Shown piece by piece: positions 56,790-64,000 of a stretch of DNA of 64,000 nucleotides; position 1 is the first letter of the stretch, and every line of letters starts with the position of its first letter. The notes beneath the pieces were generated by a model. That model saw nothing but the letters and a program-made list of their open reading frames with translations, searched no databases and had not been told where the DNA came from. This DNA is from Stramonita haemastoma (taxonomy: Eukaryota > Mollusca > Gastropoda > Neogastropoda > Muricidae): contig CM060325.1 of NCBI GenBank assembly GCA_030674155.1, positions 45,908,867 to 45,972,866 on the forward strand, read 5' to 3'. The position numbers and the translations under genes were made by a program.

Positions 56790-56861
<72 letters not shown>
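56513..56861. repeat. CA microsatellite cluster
   Basis: Pure CA at about 56513-56574 and 56791-56861, and imperfect CA with ACACGCATGCATGCACACAC-like segments between. Confidence 0.96.
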
Positions 56862-56863
<2 letters not shown>

Positions 56864-57107
56864 CACATACGTTTTCCACGGGTGATTTTCAAACACTTTT
56901 TCAATACTTCATTTTTTTTTTTTTGCAACCATAGCCCGCACATACTCGAAAGTTTATCAAATAATCATAGCTGTTACATTTTTGTCAGACTATAAGAGAA
57001 CACCTGAAATACGCATTACATGAATAACAGAGCAAAGCAAACAACCTTTTTCAAAGTAAGGGATATTACAGTCGATAAGCTTAAGGGAGAGGTGTCAACC
57101 TTTTCTC

Positions 57108-57141
<34 letters not shown>

Positions 57142-57329
57142 AGGGCTCATGGGGCACATCCCCTGAATCTGAAGTTTTTTTTCTAAGACAAACTATGTAG
57201 TGAAATGAAAGCCTATCGTGTGAAAATATCTAAAATGCTGTAATTATCTAAAAATAACTATGGTCAAGAAAAAAAAGAAAAAAAGGCCGGCAGCACTGTT
57301 TCGTCCACGCACTTGCATGCATTTGAATT
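56862..57329. other. Unassigned, with a poly(A) run
   Basis: A run of about 28 A at 57112-57139; no recognisable element upstream of it. Nothing else supported. Confidence 0.5.
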
Positions 57330-57490
57330 TTTATCTATTTATTTATTCGCGCAATAAAATGTATCCCCAGTTTATTGTCATCTCTAATAAGAATACTGTC
57401 GACAGACAAGCCTCGATTTTTTCAAAGGTTTTCAAGGGGGCGTTTGTCACACGTTGTCATTTTCAGCAGGAGTCAAAGTCTTGAAACTAA
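57330..57490. repeat. Dispersed repeat, copy 1
   Basis: Matches 59145-59315 in the same orientation: ATTTGAATTTTTATCTATTT, then AGAATACT, CGACAGACAAGCC, GTTGTCATTT and AGTCAAAGTCTTG. Possibly the 3' part (minus sense) of a LINE. Confidence 0.65.
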
Positions 57491-57699
57491 TAATTATTTC
57501 TTTTAGTTTTTTTTAAATTCGAAAATCGCCCAAACTCTTACACCCCTCCCCACATACAGCTGTCCATACTGCCCCTTCTGTCTGACAGACTTCATCCCTA
57601 CCTACCCCCGCTCCCACAATACTCCTCCACGCCTAAAAAGCAAGAAGCAAAAAAGAGTTGTTTCTGTGTCACGTCTTGTATCATGGTATCCACCTGCCT

Positions 57700-57839
57700 T
57701 TTGTGTCCACATGTGGGGCCAGGTTAAGAAATAAAGGTTAGTGTAAAGGTCAGTGTTAGCAATCAACATTAGTAACTGGGAAAGGTCTGTCAGACAGTTG
57801 GTCTATCTGCCTGTATGCATGCATGCATGCGGACACAAT
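57700..57839. mobile_element. MITE-like element, copy 2
   Basis: Starts TTGTGTCCACATGTGGGGCC and ends at CATGCATGCGGACACAA. The interior has AGGTTAGTGTAAAGGTCAGT in place of the GGTTAG series. Homologous to 46399-46537. Confidence 0.62.
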
Positions 57840-58510
57840 GGCACATAAGACACAATGGTACGTAGCTTTTGACACAATGGTTTTGGAATTTTTCTTTAGA
57901 TTACAAATCATCCGTCCTATCCACAAGCCATGATTGTTTCTGTTGCTTCACTGATTGTTTTTTTTTTTTGACAATTTTTCAGTTCTAGAATCAGCTCAGT
58001 GGTTTCTGGCAGCTTACCTTTGTTTTCAAATAAGCTGCGGGTACTTTCAAAAGAAGCAATTTAAAGCAGATAAACAAAGGAATAAGCCAAAAGTACGGTT
58101 AATTCTCGCTTATTTCTTGCATTTCCCCGTTGTTTAGTTACAATTTTCCAGCTCTGAAATAAGTGATTTCCGGCCCACTGTGTTTTTTGAAAAATTACGC
58201 CTGTTTCCGAAAGAGCCGAAGTTGAATTGATGAATGAAGATACTCATTAGCCCCAAATAAAACCACCTGAGAAAAATCTGCTCTTTTATGTGCTTGCCTT
58301 CTTTTTCTATTGCCGCTTGCCTAGCCGTACATATCTTTCCCCCTTCTTCCAACTGACAAAAAACCTAGTAAATAAACTGAGGAATTTGCAGAAAAAAACA
58401 TATGGAAAAAGTCCGCTCTTTTATTTGCAAGCTTTTTAATTCTATTTCTAATATTCTAGCCACACATAATCTACCCCCTCTTTCGAATTATGGTTCCCTT
58501 TAATTTAATA
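57840..58510. repeat. Diverged direct duplications
   Basis: Loose repeats are visible: 57970-58015 against 58139-58178 (CAATTTTxCAGxTCT), and 58260-58345 against 58405-58490 (GCTCTTTTATxTGC... CTAGCC... CCCCTCTTTC). Too diverged to classify. No gene recognised. Confidence 0.45.
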
Positions 58511-58841
58511 TCTTTCTACAAAATCATCTATGACTTGTATATATATACACACGCACATGTTCACACGCACACGCACACAGACACACACAGACACAGACAC
58601 AGACACACACAAAGCCTGCGTGCCTTTCCAACCGCCCCATGTCAGTTCTCAATAATCTCCGCATTACTGTACAACTCCATCTTCCTTACCTCCCCTTCCT
58701 CGTTTCATTTTACCTCCAAGGTAAGGCGCCACTTGTGTCGAAATTCGTTTACACTGTGTACTGTTTCGTATCATCTTAAATTCAAACAAAGTGTTCTAAT
58801 CTGCTCTTGGAAGTTAGCTTTAGCTTCAACCCCCCACCCAC

Positions 58842-59120
58842 CTACCCACCCCCTCCACCCCCATCCGGATCGGAACCTTTTGTAGTATACCAATGCGTTT
58901 GATCACAGGCGCAGCGTTTGTTGCTACTTCGTTGATATCTCCTAGCTCTCCTTTCATCTATTACACAGGATCCAATGCATAGTTTTATCTCTGCTCCGCT
59001 TTTTTTCAACTCTGAATGACAAAAATTCATCCAACTTAAGTGATCGAGAGACGACTTCCACAGATTTACTGCACATGCACCAAATTCCTTTTTATTAAAT
59101 CTCTCGTCGCTAGTCCACAT
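58842..59120 (-). pseudogene. Possible LINE C-terminal remnant (minus strand)
   Basis: Minus-strand frame of 92 residues beginning MWTSDERFNKKEFGACAVNL and WKSSLDHLSW. The F-G-A-x-A-x-x-L-W-x-S-L pattern is reminiscent of the terminal block of L2/CR1-type LINE proteins. The adjacent 59145-59315 dispersed repeat would then be upstream coding or linker. I am not sure. Confidence 0.35.
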
Positions 59121-59144
59121 TTGTTCTGTCGGTGGTCACATTCA

Positions 59145-59315
59145 CTTGTATTTGAATCTTTATTTATTTTTCCCGACAGAAATGTATCTTTAGTTTATCA
59201 TCATCCCTAATGAGAATACTTTCGATAGACAAGCCCTGCCTTTCAAGGGATTTCAATTAAAGAGGTGTTTGTAAAAGGTTGTCATTTTTAAAAGGGATTC
59301 AAGGTTTTGGATCTA
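59145..59315. repeat. Dispersed repeat, copy 2
   Basis: Homologous to 57330-57490; see there. Confidence 0.65.
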
Positions 59316-59396
59316 ACATTCCTCATTTTGTTTTTAAATCCAAAAGTTGCAAATACAGAATTCAGTATAAAACGGAAGGAAAATCACCCATGGTTT

Positions 59397-60130
<734 letters not shown>

Positions 60131-60187
60131 AGGGAAACAGAGGTAAGGAGAGACAATAATTGGAAAAAACAACAGAGCCACACAGAG

Positions 60188-60530
60188 AGAGACAGGGCGA
60201 AGGAGAGGGACTGGAGGGAGGGAGGGAGCGAGCGAAGGAGAGGGACTGGAGGGAGGGAGGGAGCGAAGGAGAGGGAGAGGGACTGGAGGGAGTGAGGGAG
60301 AGGGAGAGGGACTGGAGGGAGCGAGGGAGAGGGACTGGAGGGAGCGAGGGAGAGGGACTGGAGGGAGCGAGGGAGAGGGACTGGAGGGAGCGAGGGAGAG
60401 GGACTGGAGGGAGCGAGGGAGAGGGACTGGAGGGAGCGAGGGAGCGGGAGAGGGACTGGAGGGAGCGAAGGAGAGGGACTGGAGGGAGCGAAGGAGAGGG
60501 ACGAAGGAGAGGGACTGGAGGGAGCGGGAA
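60188..60530 (+). repeat. 23-bp purine-rich minisatellite
   Basis: About 14 units of GGACTGGAGGGAGCGAGGGA plus GAG, with GAAGGAGAG and GGGAGAGGGAG variants, ending just before the candidate exon. G-rich on the + strand. Confidence 0.94.
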
Positions 60531-60591
60531 GGGACACACAGTGACAGACTGACACAAAACCACACATATTAACTAAAGGTCCAGTGCTTAC

Positions 60592-60654
60592 CTGACACGC
60601 AGCATGCACGGCAACTGCCAAGGACTGAGACACAGCTCAGCACTCTTGTCTGTC
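60592..60654 (-). CDS. Candidate internal exon (63 nt) of a minus-strand host gene
   Basis: On the minus strand the segment lies between a TCTTGTTTTGCAG acceptor (AG at 60656-60655) and a TGTCAG|GTAAGC donor (GT at 60591-60590). The length is 63 nt. In the phase set by the candidate first exon it is open and reads [20 protein letters not shown] after a split Arg codon. In frame 1 it would stop at once. I do not recognise the protein. The 23-bp minisatellite and microsatellites downstream would lie in the next intron. No third exon found. Confidence 0.35.
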
Positions 60655-60814
60655 CTGCAAAACAAGAGAAATGGAGACACTGAATTGAATACTGAACACT
60701 TTTATTTGTTTTTACAAGACATAGAGCTATGTTAATTCCATGTATTATTATCATTATTATTTTACACATTCGTTGCTAAAATCGCTGTGTGTGCGCGCGC
60801 GCGTGCGCGTTCAT

Positions 60815-61195
60815 AGGGGGGACGGGATAGCCTAGTGGTCAAAACATTGCGCTTGCAATTTGACAATCCGGATTCGATTCCCCGTTCAAGGAGATTTTTC
60901 TCCTGGAGTTAACATCAGTGCCGACTCCACTCCCCTCAAAAGCCCTTCGGATGAGACTATAAACCCGAGGCCTCGTGTGCGAAGTAATGCAGAACATCTT
61001 GCACACACCTTAAATACTGTTCCGCTTTTTGTATGAGAAGGTCATCGTGTGCCGGTGGGAACAAAAAAATTAATGACATTCACAAAAAAACTGCATGCAC
61101 ACGGGGACTGGATTTTTAAAAAAAAAACATGAGTGCTTATTCCATTATCCTCGACAGGAAAGAACAAATAAAAAAATAAATAAATAAATACACAC
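60815..61195 (+). mobile_element. SINE family B, full length (+)
   Basis: Head GGGATAGCCTAGTGGTCAAA (A box) and GGATTCGATTCCCC (B box), body GAGTTAACATCAGTGCCGAC, TCGGATGAGACTATAAACCC, GTCATCGTGTGCCGGTGGGA, and an (AAAT)n tail at 61165-61190. It lies in the candidate intron between the two exons. Confidence 0.9.
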
Positions 61196-61452
61196 ACTTC
61201 GTCAGTCATGAAGTTGCCTACATCTTACACAAACACACTGCCAATGGCATCTGCACGGACTGCACGCGAGCAACTGATGGTGACCACAATGACACACTAC
61301 ATACAAACTTTGCATTTCCGAGACTATTTTCCAATATGTGCCTTAAAATGACCATAGTTATCACACGATACCATGGGTAAGCAAAGAGTAACTAGTACTG
61401 ACTTGGATGACACATAGAAAACATGACTAAAAGAGGGAAAAAGACAACTTAC

Positions 61453-61481
61453 CTTGCAGATAATGGAGGTACGCCAGCCAT
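61453..61481 (-). CDS. Candidate first coding exon of a minus-strand host gene
   Basis: An ATG at 61481-61479 with a good context (CGCATGG) starts MAGVPPLSA and two bases of the next codon, then a consensus donor GCAAG|GTAAGTT (GT at 61452-61451). Joining to 60654 completes an Arg codon and stays open. An upstream ATG at 61515 is in another phase and would stop after five residues of the next exon, so 61481 is preferred. No homologue recognised. The support is splice-site quality, phase agreement and the promoter-like neighbourhood only. Confidence 0.38.
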
Positions 61482-61487
61482 GCGTGT

Positions 61488-61545
61488 TGGGCGGAAGTCT
61501 ACATATGTTGAGCATGCGCGCAGACTGCTGCTGACGTCATCTCCT
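61488..61545 (-). promoter_or_regulatory. Promoter-like motif cluster (ETS, NRF1, CRE)
   Basis: Within about 50 bp: GCGGAAGT at 61490-61497 (ETS core), GCATGCGCGC at 61512-61521 (NRF1-like) and a perfect TGACGTCA at 61532-61539 (CRE/ATF). These three motif types typically sit at metazoan housekeeping start sites. They are immediately upstream of the candidate first exon on the minus strand. Functional assignment is inference. Confidence 0.45.
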
Positions 61546-61644
61546 CAGGCCAGACCAGTGTAGTGACACACTCGCAACCTTGACAGTGTTGCTGACATTG
61601 TATAGAAGTAAAAACAAAACAAAACAAAACAAAAGTGTGTAAAC

Positions 61645-61728
61645 GGGTACCCGAGTGGACAGACTGTTTAGCTTTCAAACCTTGGGTCCATGAAGTCATT
61701 CGTTTGAATCTCAGCAACAAACATACAG
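61645..61728 (+). mobile_element. tRNA-like SINE head fragment
   Basis: GTACCCGAGTGGACAGACTG (A-box-like) and CGTTTGAATCTCA (B-box-like) about 35 bp apart, followed by a GA run and then another SINE. No body of any family follows. Confidence 0.45.
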
Positions 61729-61760
61729 AGAGAGAGAGAGAGGGGGGAGGGGGGGGGAAA

Positions 61761-62115
61761 GGCGGAATAGCCTAGTGGTTAGAGCTTTGAGGTCGTGTTC
61801 TGACGGCCGGCCCAGGTTCGAGCCTCGAATGAGGCATCCATTTAACTAAGGGGAATTCTTTACCCTGAGGTTAACCTCAGCACCAATTCTGCTCCTCCAA
61901 AAAGTCCTTCAACCGAGATGCCCTGTGTGAACGCAGGCGGAACATGTTGCACGTGCATGGTCATGAATAAAGAACCATAAAATTTAAAACCCTGTTCCGC
62001 TTTTCGTAAGAGTAGAGGTCATCGTGTGCCGGTGGGAACAGATGACATTTACAAAACTGCATACACATGGGGACTGGATGTAAAAAAACAACAACAAGAG
62101 TGCTTATCCCCAAGG
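61761..62115 (+). mobile_element. SINE family B (+), variant
   Basis: Head GGCGGAATAGCCTAGTGGTT and B-box GGTTCGAGCCTCG. The body retains GTTAACCTCAGCACC, CGGAACATGTTGCACGTGCA, CCCTGTTCCGCTTTTCGTAA and GTCATCGTGTGCCGGTGGGA, but the tail differs (AACAACAACAAGAG). Confidence 0.85.
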
Positions 62116-62307
62116 CACTGCACAGGTACTGGCTGACAAAAAGGATGACAGACCTAGAAGGTTTTGTTATGGTAACTTGCTGGTGACTAAACATACACAC
62201 GCTGACGACACTTCATGCATCAATCTTGTGTTCTTTGTTTTTTTGGTTGGTGGTGGTGGGGAGGAGGTGGGGGGGGGGGGTTGTTTCCCAGCTAGAGCTC
62301 CCTACAG
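62116..62307. other. Unassigned sequence with GT/GGTGG run
   Basis: Short linker between SINEs with a G-rich GGTGGTGGTGGGGAGGAGGT stretch at about 62250-62280. Nothing else supported. Confidence 0.5.
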
Positions 62308-62495
62308 TCCCCCCAGTTCACCCAGCTGTAAATGGATACCCTATTTAGGGTCATGGAAGGTAAAGCAGCGAGGGAGAGGAAATGGACGCCGTCCTCAACA
62401 TGCTGGCCCCTAGAGAAGCTGAGATCTCTGATGCCTTGCTCCCCTACGACCGCCTAGGTTATGGGAGACCTTTACCTTTACACCTTATGCCTACA
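62308..62495 (+). mobile_element. SINE family C, 3' portion (+)
   Basis: CCCCCAGTTCACCCAGCTGT, then TAAAGCAGCGAGGGAGAGGA, GCTGGCCCCTAGAGAAGCTG and TTATGGGAGACCTTTACCTT, ending in the (CTTTAC)n tail. The tRNA-like head is missing. Counterpart of 16741-17127. Confidence 0.85.
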
Positions 62496-62527
62496 TCAGG
62501 AATGATGTCTAAACAAGACACCACCAG

Positions 62528-62838
62528 TGTGCATGCAGTTTTCTTTAATGTCATCTGTTCGAAGGCTACTGGCACACAATGGACTACTGTTATAAAAGAT
62601 GAACCGAATTTTTAAGGAGTGTGTAAAATGTTCTGCGTGCATTCATACACGTGCCTTCGGTTGAAAGTCTCACCCTGGGTGAAAGTATCATCCAAAGGAC
62701 TTTTGGGGATGTGCAGATGGTACTGATGTTAGCTCCAGGGGGAAAATCCCCTCAATCAAACGGGCGCCTTGGTGGTGGCTTGAACAAGGGCCATCAGATT
62801 GAAAGCTCAATGTTCTAACCACTAGGCTATCCCGCCCT
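62528..62838 (-). mobile_element. SINE family B (-)
   Basis: Minus-strand head at 62838: GGCGGGATAGCCTAGTGGTT, B-box region degenerate (GTTCAAGCCACC). The body includes AAAATGTTCTGCGTGCATTC and TCATCCAAAGGACTTTTGGG on +. The AATA tail is absent, so it is 3'-truncated near 62528. Confidence 0.83.
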
Positions 62839-62989
62839 CTGTCTTATTCTAACTAGGGAGGGGGAAAAAAGCAAAATAAAAGTGTGGTACCACAGTTTTC
62901 TCAGGAAGAACAGCAAAGGACATTCCAACAAAGCAATCTGCCATGACTGAAAGTATAGTAATATACTTGTTTTTTTCTTTTTTCTTTTG

Positions 62990-63350
62990 GGCCGTTTGGG
63001 CCCAAACTTTTCCCCCATCCATTAGACCATGAGTGGGAGTCTGCTTGCTAGTCTTTTGGATGAGACATAAACTGTGGTCCTGTGTGTTACACAAAATTAT
63101 TTAGTGCATGTAAAAGAACCCACAGCAACAAAAGAGTTATCCCTGGCAACATTCTGTAGAAAAAAGCCACTTTGAAAGGGAGACAAATAGTTGCAGACAG
63201 GAAAAAGAAAAAAGAAAATGGGTGGTGCTGTTCTTGTGGCAACAGGCTCTCCCCGAGGAGAGAAGCCCAAATTTCATGCATAGCAGTCTGCCCTGACTTA
63301 AAGTGGTGTGATGATGACTTTACACTACAAAACAATATGATACAATGCAA
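62990..63350 (+). mobile_element. SINE family D (+), head lost
   Basis: Begins within the core (TTTGGGCCCAAACTTTTCCC, CCATCCATTAGACCATGAGT) and continues through AAGAACCCACAGCAACAAAA, CTGGCAACATTCTGTAGAAA and AAATTTCATGCATAGCAGTC to an ACAATATGATACAATGCAA tail. Confidence 0.85.
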
Positions 63351-63384
63351 TGTGAAAAGACTGTACATTGCTATGCATGCACAT

Positions 63385-63388
<4 letters not shown>

Positions 63389-63451
<63 letters not shown>

Positions 63452-63576
63452 GAAAACCTGAAGCAGACAAAGACAGCAAAATAGATAATCATATAAACAC
63501 ATGCTTTGACTTTTCTTTAAAAATTTATTTTCTTTTTTCCCCAAAATGATGAAAATATATTATGATATTTCTTCTG

Positions 63577-63669
<93 letters not shown>

Positions 63670-63680
63670 TCACACACAGA
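63389..63680. repeat. Two CA microsatellites
   Basis: Pure CA 63389-63447, and 63579-63678 with two ATACA interruptions. Confidence 0.96.
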
Positions 63681-64000
63681 GGAGTTCTGGAAGAAATAAA
63701 ATGTATACACAAGTTAATATTTTTTTCATAAAAACTCTTAAGGATCCACAGATTGGTAACATGAACATTTTGAGACAAAAATCCCTAGAGATTTTGGAAT
63801 GTTGCTTCATCATTATGTGTCAATATAAAACAGAAAACATTTTCAAATAACTTATGCTGCTTAAAGCCCAGCTTCAAAGACTGTATCAAATTGTCACCAC
63901 AATGTAGAAATAAAATTACATAAAAAAAACAAAGCAAAGCATGAAAGTAACAACAAAAACCCCAACAAAATCCCACCTAAAAATGAAAAAAAATCTGAAC
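63681..64000. other. Unassigned AT-rich sequence to window end
   Basis: No gene, SINE or LINE recognised. Confidence 0.5.

Overview
This window is eukaryotic, repeat-dominated nuclear DNA. I found no intact protein-coding gene, no rRNA, no stand-alone tRNA gene and no CRISPR array. Degenerate non-LTR retrotransposons, several families of tRNA-headed SINE, long CA/GA/TA microsatellites and spliceosomal-type splice signals point to a metazoan. The SINE core types and LINE mix look most like a marine mollusc, probably a gastropod; that is an inference from familiarity, not a database match.

The dominant feature is a giant imperfect palindrome. Positions 1-14616 (left arm) and 26565-45360 (right arm) are reverse-complement copies of each other. 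They are separated by about 12 kb of unrelated spacer (14617-26564), which begins with a 100-N assembly gap exactly where the left arm stops. Base 1 pairs with base 45360, so the homology runs off the left edge of the window. Both arms consist mainly of extremely strand-asymmetric DNA: purine-rich on the + strand on the left, pyrimidine-rich on the right. Short blocks of ordinary composition are embedded in them. All long open frames in these tracts (Phe/Leu/Ser/Cys-rich or Lys/Glu/Arg/Gln-rich) are composition artefacts.

The arms have diverged. The right arm alone carries a Tigger/pogo-like DNA transposon (36029-39768), with a LINE inside it and a SINE inside the LINE, plus a SINE at 32765-33027 and a LINE 3' end at 35437-35618. 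The left arm alone carries a different insertion of the same LINE (6437-6786), an expanded ~80-bp tandem array and a TA/CA microsatellite. The spacer holds SINEs, a 5'-truncated RTE-type LINE with clean target-site duplications, a 51-bp minisatellite, more copies of the LINE with a pentameter GATTG tail, and another pyrimidine tract.

From 45361 to about 55200 there are 3' ends of at least three LINE lineages, each lying beside a pyrimidine tract, including a ~1.33-kb direct duplication and a degenerate ~90-bp tandem array. From 55200 to 64000 there are SINEs, long microsatellites, a 23-bp minisatellite and a pair of MITE-like elements. The only candidate host gene is the 5' end of a minus-strand gene near 60590-61560: two short exons in compatible phase with strong splice sites, next to a promoter-like cluster of ETS, NRF1 and CRE-type motifs.
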